Of a stretch of DNA of 64,000 nucleotides, positions 44,675 to 55,334 are shown piece by piece. Source of the stretch: Apodemus sylvaticus (taxonomy: Eukaryota > Chordata > Mammalia > Rodentia > Muridae); contig NC_067477.1 in NCBI RefSeq assembly GCF_947179515.1, positions 77,908,644 through 77,972,643 on the forward strand. The letters are read 5' to 3'. Position 1 is the first letter of the stretch. Each line of letters opens with the position of its first letter. Under the pieces are notes generated by a model. That model made no database searches, was not told the origin of the DNA, and saw nothing but the letters and a program-made list of their open reading frames with translations. A program made the translations under genes and the position numbers.

Positions 44675-44748
44675 CTTCAGAGACGAAACCTAGGATCTTG
44701 CACATACCAAGTAATTCCTCTATCACTGAATTATATTCCTGGCCCTGT
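44675..44748 (-). mobile_element. ID/B4-like tRNA-derived SINE fragment, antisense
   Basis: The text gaaacctaggatcttgcacat, accaagtaattcctctatcac and tgaattatattcctggccc follows the antisense of the ID-type head (Ala-tRNA-derived). It is diverged and lies next to a B1 tail. Confidence 0.6.
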
Positions 44749-44749
44749 T

Positions 44750-44912
44750 TTTTTTTGGGGGGGGTGCTTTTTGTTTTGTTTTGTTTTTTGAGGGTACTAA
44801 GTTTCCTAGAATGCCCTTGAATTCATTCTATAGCCCAGACAGTCTTTGAATTTGTTATCTTCATGCCTTTGTCTATCAAGTCTCCTAAATTACTCGCCCT
44901 TGCCATTAGGAC
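44750..44912 (-). mobile_element. B1 SINE, antisense
   Basis: A T-rich tail with a G8 run (44749-44790) is followed by cttgaattcattctatagccc, agacagtctttgaattt and catgcctttgtctatcaag, the antisense B1 body. It is diverged but nearly full length. Confidence 0.75.
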
Positions 44913-46210
44913 AAGCTCAAGCTCAATAAAATTGTATAATATTATGACTATACCTAAAAGACATTACCAGGTTTATGACACGCAATTATAATTTCTGCAC
45001 TTAAAAGGTAGAACTAAGAGGATTATCATGAGTCTAAGATGCAGTTGACAATTTAAAAGGTTGAAACTTAATAGTAATTAAATGGATGACATGACTATTT
45101 GTATACAGAACAATACATAGTTTCTCTATTACATCATATATAAAGATAATAAAGACAATTGAATATGGCTATATTAATCCACTGTAGTAACTTAGGACTG
45201 ATGGTGGATTGAGAATAGTGATCTTGCACTTTGAGGGAAATTTTTAGCTACACTCAGGAAACTTGGCTAGTGGTAGAAGAGCCTAACCATTTACATAGCA
45301 AACAGCCTTAGAAGGTGAGCAGCAGGTGTACTGTTTTCCTCATCAGGATCACTTTCTTCCATTTCTTCCTCTAACTCCTCACATGTTTCTTGCCCCTTGC
45401 TTCCATTGAAATCCCCAGCCTCTTCTTTGTACATGCATATATATGCATAAATAAATAAAAATCCTGCTGCTCTATTCAGCATTGCTTGCAAGTACATAAT
45501 TGCAAGACTATTTGGTATTGGATAATCAATTGGAAGGCTTTTCCTTGTGGAAGACCACTTCTGTCAGAGACCCTTAGCTACTTGTAATTCTTTTTCTAGG
45601 AATCAGGCCTGTGAGACTTTCTCTTCCCACATCAGCATGTTGAATGGTGTTGTCTATGTTAAGGTAATATTTAGGCAGACATATTGTTAAAAGTATTATC
45701 AGTGATGCTTCCCTGACATTTCTAGGAGACACAGGCTGAAGCACATTTTCTGCTCCTCTGCTCCTAAATTCCTTCTGCCTCCTTTTCTGTAGTGTTCCTT
45801 AAGCCTTAGACTCAGGAGTCATGTTGTAGATGTATATCCATTTGAGCTGGGAACTACAGAGTCATTTGTTTCTTGCATTTTTACCAGTTGCAATTTTCTA
45901 TAATACTCTCTATTGCAAAGAAGATCTTCCTTGGTGACATATCTTATCAGTGGACATAAGGATAAGTATTTAGAATGTAATAATAATCTTAACTATTTAG
46001 GAAAGTGGCAGTAGTAGATTCTCCTATAAAGTCCATGACCTTAGGTAGTCGGCCAGACATCCCTCAACTCTTAAAATTATTCTATGCATGTTCTCACCTT
46101 AGACAAATGCCATTCTCTCAGTGGTTGCACAATTGTACCAATGTCCTTCAATTCTGTGTATCATTTATATCAACATTTCAAAGATAGATGGGGACATGGA
46201 GATGGAGAAA
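44913..46210. other. Mostly unique; possible ID-like head at 45265-45320
   Basis: The text ggctagtggtagaagagcc resembles an ID-type SINE head. The adjacent minus-strand frame 45497-45291 encodes a short acidic stretch (Glu/Asp-rich) without recognised homology. Nothing else stands out. Confidence 0.35.
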
Positions 46211-46216
46211 TGTGTG

Positions 46217-46258
<42 letters not shown>
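46211..46258 (+). repeat. (TG)n microsatellite
   Basis: About 23 TG steps with one CG interruption. Confidence 0.95.
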
Positions 46259-46261
<3 letters not shown>

Positions 46262-47169
46262 AATTTTAGAGGAAAACAAATTGATTATATATACAATTAA
46301 ATTGCAAATAAAAGGATCAATAGTCCATAACCTTGCTGGCAACAGACAAAGTACGGTTTGCATTTTCTCATGTGTTTTAGTTCATAAATAAACTCCAAAG
46401 CTTGAAGAAATCTGGCATGAGAAATGTTGTTTGTACAGTGCCAAAAATGAAAGATTCAGTTATTGATGGAAACCCACCTGCGAGCAGCACAGGCAGCCAC
46501 CTGGCAGTGAGGTTCATTTAGAAACTCCTAATGGTTTTGATTCAAAGAACTCTCTGGAGACTATACTGATTACATCAGGATCCTGGCTGCAATGGTCAAA
46601 ATAATGCCCATAGGGTACAGGGAAATTGTGATGTATATCCAAAGCCCTGCAAGTTGAAGAGAAAATAACCACTTTTCTGTCTGAGAGTTCTATCCCATAA
46701 AAAATTGAAATATATCAATAGTAAAAAAATAATCTCTTCCAAGTATATGAAGAAATAAAAATGTACAACATGAAACTCTATTGGAGAAATGGAAGAAAAA
46801 TCTCCCTACATAAAGCCTTTTACTCTTCATTTAATTTAGTTGTAGATCTAAATATTGTACCAACCCATTGCATCGTTAAATATACATGATGCTGACTTGG
46901 GAAATAAAGATGGATCAAGCTTCATGATATACACAAATCTATGGAGATTTTTAATCAATGTTCTCTAGAAAGTCTGTATTGTAAAATTACCTGAAGTTTC
47001 GGCATATGACCAAACAGTACAACTTGAAGCAATAGTAATGGAATTTTTGAACATTTATTGATAAAAGCTTATAATTTTCAATTAAGTATACATTTTAAAT
47101 GAGTAAAAATTAAAGCTCCAATATGCTGATATTCTGCTTTCAAGAAGATAAAGAATAGAATATTTCCAT
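46259..47169. other. No feature recognised
   Basis: AT-rich unique-looking sequence. Confidence 0.4.
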
Positions 47170-47346
47170 CCTGTTTTTGATTTTCATTGAGTCATAAATG
47201 TACAAATTAATGGAGTACAGCATATTTCAATACCCATGTATAAATCTTAATGACCATGCTCTATATAATAAATATTTATTGTCTCTTTGGGTTGGGGACA
47301 TTCAAAAGTTCCACAGAACAGCCACATTGAAACACAGAATTACCAA
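47170..47346 (-). mobile_element. Ancient L1M-like fragment, left half of the interrupted host
   Basis: The text tttgggttggggacattcaaaag and cacattgaaacacagaatta resembles the antisense 3' UTR of an old mammalian L1. Its continuation is at 57021, beyond the L1 nest. Confidence 0.55.
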
Positions 47347-49062
47347 TTTTTTTAATATTTTTATTTTCTATATTCTTTGTTTACATTCCAAATGATTTCC
47401 CCTTTCCCAGATCCCCATATGTCCCATAAACCTTCTTCTCTCCACCCATTCTCCAATCACCTCCCTCCTTTTTCTCTGTCCTTATCTTCCCCTCCAACGC
47501 TAGATCAATCCTTTCCAGGATCAGGACCCTCTCCATACTTCTTCATGGGAGTCATTTGTTATGCAATTTGTGCCTTGGGTATTTAGAGCTTCTGGGCTAA
47601 TTAATATCCACTTATCAGAGATTGCATTCCATGTGTATTCTTTCGTGATTGGGTTACCTCACTTAGGATGATATTTTCCAGATGAAACCATTTGCCTAAA
47701 AATTTTGTGAATTCATTGTTTCTAATTGCTGAGTAGTATGCCATTGTGTAAATAAACCACATTTTCTGTATCCATTCCTCCTTTGAGGGACATCTGGGTT
47801 CTTTCCAGCTTCTGGCTATTATAAATAAGGCTGCTATGAACATAATGGAGGATGTGTCTTTATTGCATGCCCGGGAATCATTTGGGTATATGCCCAGGAG
47901 AGGTATAGCAGGGTCCTCCAGAAGTGTCATGTCCAGTTTTCTCAGGAAACACCAGACTGATTTCCAAAGTGGTTGTACCATCTTACAGCCCCACCAGCAG
48001 TGGAGGAGTGTTCCTCTTTCTCCACATCCTCACCAATACCTGCTATCTCCTGAGCTTTTGACCTTAGCCATTCTGACTGATCTAAGGTGAAATCTCAGGG
48101 TTGTTTTGATTTGCATTTCCCTAATGACTAATGATGTTGAGCACTTCTTAAGGTGCCTCTTGGCCATCCGAATTTCTTCAGGTGAAAATTCTTTGTTTAG
48201 ATCTGTACCCCATTTTTAATAGGGTTATTTGGTTCCCTGGGGTCTAACTTCTTGAGTTCTTTGTACATATTGAATATTAGCCCTCTATCAGATGTATGGT
48301 TGGTCAATATCCTTTCCCAATTTGTTGGTTGTCATTTTGTCCTTTTAACAGTGTCCTTTACCTTACAGAAACTGTAATTTTATGAGGTCCCATTTGTCAA
48401 TTCTTGATCTTACAGCATAAGCTATTGGTGTTCTGTTCAGGAACTTTTCCCCTGTGCCCATGTCCTCAAGGGTTTCCCCCAGTTTCTTTTCTTTAGTTTC
48501 AGTGTGTCTGGTTTTATGTGGAGGTCCTTGAGCCACTTGGAGTTGAGGTTAGTACATGGAGATAAGAATGGATCAATTTGCATTCTTCTGCATGCTGACC
48601 TCCAATTGAACCAGCACCATTTGTTGAAAAGGCTATCTTTTTTCCACTGGATGTTTACTGCTCCTTTGTCGAAGATCAAGTGACCATAGGTGTGTGGATT
48701 CATTTCTGGGTCTTCAATTCTATTCCATTGGTCCACTGGCCTGTCACTGTGCCAATACCATGCAGTTTTTAACACTATTGCTCTGTAGTACTGCTTGAAG
48801 TCGGGGATACTGATTCCCCCAGAATTTCTTTTGTTGTTGAGAATAGTTTTAGCTATCCTGGGTTTTTTTGTTATTCCAGATAAATTTAAGAATTCCTTTT
48901 TCTAGCTCTGTGAAGAACTGAGTTGGGATTTTGATGGGGATTGCATAGAATCTGTAGATTGCTTTTGGCAAGATGGCCATCTTAACTATGCTAATCCACG
49001 AGCATGGCAGATTTTTCCATTTTCTGAGGTCTTCGATTTCTTTCTTCAGAAACCTGAAGTTC
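47347..49062 (-). mobile_element. L1 element A, 3' part (antisense)
   Basis: This runs from the T-rich complement of the A-tail (47348-47365) through a short 3' UTR (to 47600) and ORF2 C-terminus up to 49062, where homology stops in the DLRKW region after the reverse transcriptase. It is the same element as 54794-57020, separated by element B. Both outer edges carry a TSD, AA(T/C)T(A/G)CCAATTTT (about 47341-47353 and 57012-57024). Confidence 0.88.
47601..49062 (-). pseudogene. L1 element A ORF2, C-terminal part
   Basis: The minus strand carries the ORF2 C-terminus in pieces: 49187-48849 (its L1 part runs DLRKWKNLPCSW through IPTQFF), 48775-48437 and 47981-47601 (LLGIYP, EEWIQKM, ending SLISGY at 47601). 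Frameshifts and stops separate them. The endonuclease and reverse transcriptase core of element A are absent between here and 54794. Confidence 0.85.
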
Positions 49063-49984
49063 GAAGAAAAACAACAACAGGGTGGCGGCAGCAGCAGCAG
49101 CAGCAATGGCAGCAGCAGTGGCGGCAGTCCAGCAGAAGGGCCATCAGCAGTGGAACCAAGAAGCCACATCAGAACTCTGCCTACCACCAGTCAGTTACAG
49201 AGTCTCCCCGCCATCTTGGATCTCGGGCACCAAAGGGATCAGACAGACTGAGGTACACAAATATAAACCAAGGCCAACATCACAGGGGTCTAAGCCCGAT
49301 GGGTGTTGGCCTGCACCCAGGCCCTGGGCTGTTTGGGGCGGCGCACACCTGCCATTTTGACTACAGGACACCAGAGAGTCCTAAAAGGCAAAGTCAGCTA
49401 AGAGTCATAGCCCGAGGCTAACATAGCAGGAGGTCTAAGACGCACAGGCCTTGGACTGACCCCAGGCCCTGGGCTGCTCCATTGGCCATCTGTGTGCCAA
49501 CCCAGCCAGGAGGTTGTTAGCCCAGCAGACTCTCCCGGCACTTTCAGGGAGTGCACGCATGCCGCTATCCTGGCCACCTGACAGAATCAATTAACACTCA
49601 TAGCCCAAGGGGAACTTTGCTTGGGCCTTAGCCTGCCAGGCTTTTGCCTAGACTCAGGGCCTCAGCAGCTAGGCTAGCCTTGTGTGCACCAACCTGGTTG
49701 GGAGATAGGCTGCCCAGTAGAGTGACCAACACTCAGAAAAGGTCCCGCAGCAGCATAGACCATCAGCACTCCCTGAAGGAGCAAACGGGCACCCCCCTGG
49801 ATCACACAAACAACCTGGGGCAAGGCACACTAGGGCTGCAGGGACACCCAAGAGGAGGGCAGCGCATTAGCAATCTGTAACAGGGTAAACCCAGCCATCC
49901 AGTGTTGCAGAAATAGCCATTTAGCCTCACAGGAGGCACAAATTCCAGCCAGAGACAAGACCAACTAACGCCAGAAATAACAAG
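49063..49984 (+). promoter_or_regulatory. 5' UTR of L1 element B, degenerate monomers
   Basis: It opens with a CAG/GGC trinucleotide stretch (49085-49128). At least two, probably three, related segments follow at about 49270, 49414 and 49607. The first two share an identical cccaggccctgggct block 145 bp apart (49316 and 49461). Tandem monomers are the usual promoter architecture of murine L1, so this is the likely Pol II promoter of element B. It is G+C-rich against the surroundings and unrelated to the 5' UTR of element A. Confidence 0.65.
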
Positions 49985-51193
49985 ATGGCAAAGGGCAAAC
50001 ACAGGAACGCTACTAACAGAAACCTAGGCAATATAGCAGCATCTGAACCAAGCTCTCCAATATCAGCAAGCCCTGCTTATGCAAAAACACCAGAAAAACA
50101 AGATTTGGATTTAAAATCACTGTTCATGATGCTGCTAGAAAAACACAAAAAGGACATAAAAGAATCTCTTAAAGAAATACAGGGGAACATGAATAAGCTA
50201 GAAACACAAAAATCACTTAAAGAAATTCAGGAGAATAAGGCTCAAGAGATAGAAGCCAATAAAGAAGAAACACAAAAAATCCTTAAAGAAATGCAGGAGA
50301 AAGTGAGTCAAACAGCAGAAGTCATGAAAGAGGAAACACAAAAGTCTCTTAAAGAATTACAGGAAAACACAAACAAGCAAGTGAAGGAGCTAAGCAAAAC
50401 CATCCAGGATCTAAAATCAGAAGTAGAAACAACTAAGAAATCACAAAGGGAGACAACTTTGGAGATAGAAAACCTTGAGAAGAAATCAGGGGCCATAGAT
50501 GCAAATATCAACAACAGAATACAAGATATGGAAGAAAGAATCTCAGATGCCGAAGATACCATAGAAACCATTGACTCAACAGTCAAAGAAAATGCAAAAT
50601 GCAAAAAGCTTGTATCCCGGAACATCCAGGAAATCCAGGACACAATGAGAAGATCAAACCTAAGGATTATAGGCATAGATGAGAGTGAAGATTTACAACT
50701 TAAAAGGCCAGCAAATATCTTCAACAAAATTATGGAAGAAAATTTTCCCAACTTAAAGAGAGAGCTGCCCTTGAATATACAGGAAGCCTACAGAACTCCG
50801 AACAGACTGGACCTGAGCAGAAATACCTCTCGTCACATAATAATCAAAACCCCAAATGTACTAAACAAAGAAAGAATATTAAAGGCAGTGAGAGAGAAAG
50901 GCCAAGTAACATATAAAGGAAGACCTATCAGAATCACACCAGACTTCTCACCAGAGAACACGAAAGCTAAAAGATCCTGGGCAGATCTCATGCAGACTCT
51001 AAGAGAACACAAATGTCAGCCAAGACTACTATACCCAGCAAAACTCTCAATCACAATAGATGGAGAAACCAAGATATTCCATGACAAAACCAAATTTACA
51101 CAATATCTTTCCACAAACCCAGTTCTGCAAAAAATGATAGGAGGAAAACTCCAGTCAAAGGAGGGAAACGACACCCTGGAAAAAGTAAGATAG
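49985..51193 (+). CDS. L1 ORF1 protein, intact (402 residues)
   Basis: ORF1p is the L1 nucleic-acid chaperone. It trimerises through a coiled coil and coats L1 RNA in cytoplasmic particles. Visible here are a basic N-terminus (1-40), a heptad-rich coiled coil (about 45-175) with three internal repeats (73-84, 94-106 and 116-128, variants of ETQKSLKEIQEN), an RRM-like core (about 205-300, NLRIIGIDE at 225-233) and a C-terminal domain (about 305-375, with GQVTYKGRPIRI and PAKLSITIDGE). The start has a good context (aagATGgc). The stop lies 61 bp before the ORF2 start. This is the only uninterrupted L1 frame in the window. Its partner ORF2 is broken, so a protein could be made only if the promoter is active, and it could act only in trans. 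Confidence 0.93.
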   Translation: MAKGKHRNATNRNLGNIAASEPSSPISASPAYAKTPEKQDLDLKSLFMMLLEKHKKDIKESLKEIQGNMNKLETQKSLKEIQENKAQEIEANKEETQKILKEMQEKVSQTAEVMKEETQKSLKELQENTNKQVKELSKTIQDLKSEVETTKKSQRETTLEIENLEKKSGAIDANINNRIQDMEERISDAEDTIETIDSTVKENAKCKKLVSRNIQEIQDTMRRSNLRIIGIDESEDLQLKRPANIFNKIMEENFPNLKRELPLNIQEAYRTPNRLDLSRNTSRHIIIKTPNVLNKERILKAVREKGQVTYKGRPIRITPDFSPENTKAKRSWADLMQTLREHKCQPRLLYPAKLSITIDGETKIFHDKTKFTQYLSTNPVLQKMIGGKLQSKEGNDTLEKVR

Positions 51194-51254
51194 TTACCTT
51201 CTTTCATGAAACCCAAAAAAAGATAACCACTCAAATATAAAAATAACATCGAAA

Positions 51255-54200
51255 ATGACAGGAAGTAATAATCACTACTCCTTAATATCTCTTAACGTCA
51301 ATGGACTCAATTCCCCAATAAAAAGACATAGACTAACAGACTGGATAAGGAAACAAGACCCTACATTTTGCTGCATACAGGAAACACACCTCATTATCAA
51401 AGACAAAAACCACCTTAGAGTAAAAGCCTGGAAGACAATTTTACAAGCCAACGGTCTCAGGAAATGAGCCGGAATAGCCATTCTAATATCAGATAAAATT
51501 GATTTTCAGCCTAAAGTCATCAAAAGAGATACAGAAGGGCACTTCTTGCTGGTCAAAGGAAAAATCCACCAAGACGAACTTTCAATTCTGAACATCTATG
51601 TGCCAAATGCAAGGGCACCCTCATTCGTAAAAGAAACTTAACTAATGCTCAAAGGACACATTTCACCCAACACAATTATTGTGGGTGACTTCAACACTCC
51701 ACTCTCCTCAATGGACTGATCAGGAAAACAGAAACTAAACAGGGACAAAATAAAACTAATTGAAGCTTTGGACCAATTGGACTTGACTGATATTTATAGA
51801 GCATTCCACCCTAAAACAAAAGAATATACCTTTTTCTCAGCGCCTCAAGGTACCTTCTCCAAAATCGACCATATAATTGGTCACAAGACAGTCCTAAACA
51901 AATATAAAAAGATCGAACTAATTCCATGCATCCTATGGGATCACTATGGAGTAAGAGTGGTCTTCAATGGCAACAAAAACAACAGAAGGCCCACATACAC
52001 ATGGAGGCTGAACAATAATCTACTCAATGACACCTTGGCCAAAGAAGAAATAAAGAAAGAAATCAGAGACTTTTTAGAATTTAATGAAAATGAAGGTACA
52101 ACATACCCAAATCTTTGGGACACAATGAAAGCAGTGCTAAGAGGAAAACTCATAGCCCTGAGTGCCTCCAAAAAAAAATTGAGAGTGCATATATTAGCAG
52201 CTTAAGGACACACCTGAAAGCCCTGGAACAAAAAGAAGCCAATTCACCCAGGAGGAGTAGAAGACAGGAAATCATCAAACTCAGGGCTGAAATCAGTCAA
52301 GTGGAAACAAAGAGAACCATACAAAGAATCAATGAATCCAGAAGCTGGATTTTTAGAAAATCAAAAAGATAGATGGACCCTTAGCCAGACTGACCAAAGG
52401 GCAGAGAGAAAGTATCCAAATTAACAAAATTAGAAATGAAAAGAGGGATATAACAACAGAAACTGAGGAAATCAAAAAAATCATCAGATCCTACTACAAA
52501 ATCCTATACTCAACACAACTGGAGAATCTGGAGGAAATGGACAATTTCCTAGACAGATACCAAATACCAATATTAAATCAGGACCAAATAGATCATCTAA
52601 ACAGTCCCATAACCCCTAAAGAAATAGAAGGGGTCATAGAAAGCCTTCCAACCAAAAAAAGGCCAGGAACAGATGGCCCCAGTGCAGAATTCTATCAGAC
52701 CTTCAAAGAAGACCTAACACCAATATTCTTCAAACTATTCCACAAAATAGAAACAGAAGGAACACTACCCAATTCCTTCTATGAAGCCACAATTACGCTG
52801 ATACCAAAACCACACAAAGATCCAACAAAGAAAGAGAACTTCAGACCAATTTCTCTTATGAACATCGATGCAAAAATACTCAATAAAATTCTTGCCAACC
52901 GAATTCAAGAACACATAAAAACGATCACCCACCATGATCAAGTAGGTTTTATCCCAGGGATGCAGGGTTGGTTCAATATATGGAAATCTATCAATGTAAT
53001 CCACTACATAAACAAACTCAAAGAAAAAAACCACATGGTCATTTCATTGGATGCTGAAAAAGCATTTGACAAAATTCAACATCCTTTCATGCTTAAAGTC
53101 TTGGAAAGAACAGGAATTCAAGGCCCATGCCTAAACAAAGTAAAAGCAATATACAACAAACCCGTAGCCAACATCAAACTAAATGGAGAGAAACTTGAAG
53201 CAATCCCACTAAAAACAGGGACTAGACAGGGCTGCCCGCTTTCTCATTATCGTTTCAATATTGTACTTGAGGTACTAGCTCGGGCAATTCGACAACATAA
53301 GGAGGTCAAAGGGATACAAATTGGAAAGGAAGAAGTCAAACTATCATTATTTGCAGATGATATGATAGTCTACCTAAGTGACCCAAAAAACTCCACTAGA
53401 GAACTCCTACAGCTGATAAACAACTTCAGCAAAATGGCAGGTTATAAAATCAACTCAAGCAAATCAGTAGCCTTCCTATACTCAAAGGATAAGCAGGCTG
53501 AGAAAGAAATTAGGGAAATGACCCCCTTCACAATAGCCACAAACAGTATAAAGTAACTTGGGGTGACTCTTACTAAACATGTGAAAGATCTATATGACAA
53601 GAACTTGAAGACTCTGAAGAAGGAAATAGAGGAAGACCTCAAAAAATGGAAAAACCTCCCATGCTCATGTATCGGCAGGATTAATATAGTTAAAATGGCC
53701 ATTTTGACAAAAGCAATATACAGATTCAATGCAATACCTATCAAAATCCCAACTCAATTCTTCATAGAGTTAGAAAGAGCAATTCTCAAATTCATCTGGA
53801 ATAGCAAAAAACCCAGGATAGCTAAAACTATTCTCAACAACAAAAGAAATTCTGGGGGAATCAGTATCCCTGACCTCAAGCAGTATTTCCGAGCAATAGT
53901 GTTAAAAACTGCATGGTATTGGTACAGTGACAGGCAGGCAGATCAATGGAACAGGATTGAAGATCCAGAAATGAACCCGCACACCTATGGCCACTTGATC
54001 CTCGACAAAGAGGCTGAAAACATCCAATGGAAAAAAGATAGCCTTTTCAACAAATGGTGCTGGTTCAACTGGAGGTCAGCATGGAGAAGAATGCGAATTG
54101 ATACATCCTTGTCTCCTAGTACTAAGCTCAAATCCAAATGGATCAAGGACCTCCATATAAAGCCAGACACTCTGAAGCTAATAGAAAAGAAACTGGGGAA

Positions 54201-54793
54201 GACCCTTGAGGATATCGGTACAGGGGGAAAGTTCCTGAACAGAACACCAATAGCTTATGCTCTAAGATCAAGAATTGACAAATGGGACCTCATAAAATTA
54301 CAAAGTTTCTGTAAAGCAAAGGACATCATCAAAAGGACAAATCGGCAACCAACAAATTGGGAAAAGATCTTCACCAACCCTACATCAGATAGAGGGCTAA
54401 TATCCAATATATAAAAAGAACTCAAGAAGTTAGACCCCAGAAAACCAAATAACCCTATTAAAAATGGGGTACAGAGTTAAAGAATTCTCACCTGAAGAAC
54501 TCTGGATGGCAGAGAAACATCTTAAAAAATGTTCACCTTCACTAGTCATCAGGGAAATGCAAATCAAAACAACCCTGAGATTTCACCTTACACCAGTCAG
54601 AATGGCTAAGATTAAAAACTCAGGAGACAGCAGATGTTGGTGAGGATGTGGAGAAAGAGGAACACTCCTCCACTGCTGGTTGGGTTGCAAATTGGTACAA
54701 CCACTCTGGAAATCAGTCTGGCGGATCCTCTGAAAACTGGGCACCTCACTTCCAGAAGATCCTGCTATACCACTCCTGGGCATATACCCAAAA
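51255..54793 (+). pseudogene. L1 ORF2 of element B, disrupted (endonuclease and reverse transcriptase)
   Basis: ORF2p provides endonuclease and reverse transcriptase. The endonuclease region keeps its N (SLNVNGLNS), E (QETHL), DFN (VGDFN) and DH (KIDHIIGHK) motifs. The frame is closed by TGA at 51465, TAA at 51639 and TGA at 51717, with frameshifts near 52175-52205 and 52365. The reverse transcriptase is open from 52537 to 53556 and retains FADD at 53350-53361 and TRQGCPLS. A TAA at 53554 replaces a tyrosine codon. The frame then runs to 54414, where a frameshift occurs. A further stop lies in the cysteine motif near 54640. The C-terminus is missing after 54793. Confidence 0.9.
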
Positions 54794-55272
54794 GTTTCTG
54801 TTTTCCTGATTGGTCCATTGAGGAAAGTGCAGTGTTGAAGTCACCCACAATTATTGTGTTAGGTGCAATGTGTGCTTTGATCTTTACTAAAGTTTCTTTT
54901 ATGAATGAGGGTGCCCTTGCATTTGGAACACAGATGTTCAGGATTGAGAGTTCTTCTTGTTTTATTTTTCCTTTGACCAACGAGAAGTGTCAGTCAGAGT
55001 CTCTTTTGATGACTTTGGGTTGAAAGTCAATTTTATCCGATATTAGAATGGCTACTCCAGCTCATTTCCTGAGACCATTTGCTTGTAAAATTGTCTTCCA
55101 GCCTTTATACTAAGGTAGTGTTTGTCTTTGACACTGAGGTGTGTTTCCTGTATGCAGCAAAATGTAGAGTCCTGTTTATGTATCCAGTTGGTAGTCTATG
55201 TCTTTTTATTGGGGCATTGAGCCTATTGATGTTAAGAGATATTAAGGAATAGTGATTATTACTTCCTGTCAT
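54794..55272 (-). pseudogene. L1 element A ORF2, N-terminal part
   Basis: The ATG at 55272 (minus) opens the endonuclease domain. The open piece 54980-54765 contains VGDFN and the KQK segment. A TGA at 55062-55064 lies at the same codon as the TGA at 51465 of element B, after the LRK codons. Another stop (GAC TGA CAC) follows nearer to 55000. The frame ends at the breakpoint 54794. Confidence 0.85.
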
Positions 55273-55334
55273 TTTTGATGTTATTTTTTAAATTTGATTG
55301 GTTATCTTCTTTGTGGTTTGATGAAAGAAGGTTA

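Larger units (their letters stand above)
49063..54793 (+). mobile_element. L1 element B, sense, full 5' end, lacks 3' end
   Basis: Complete from a monomeric 5' UTR (49063-49984) through ORF1 (49985-51193) and ORF2 (51255 on). It stops at 54793, inside the ORF2 C-terminus (catatacccaaaag), without a 3' UTR or A-tail. On both sides it abuts element A. The left junction is a plausible L1 5' end. The right junction looks like a deletion breakpoint with about 2 bp of shared sequence. Confidence 0.9.

Noticed and set aside
49063..54793. Active, autonomous L1
   Set aside because: ORF2 has stops at 51465, 51639, 51717 and 53554, frameshifts, and no 3' end or A-tail.
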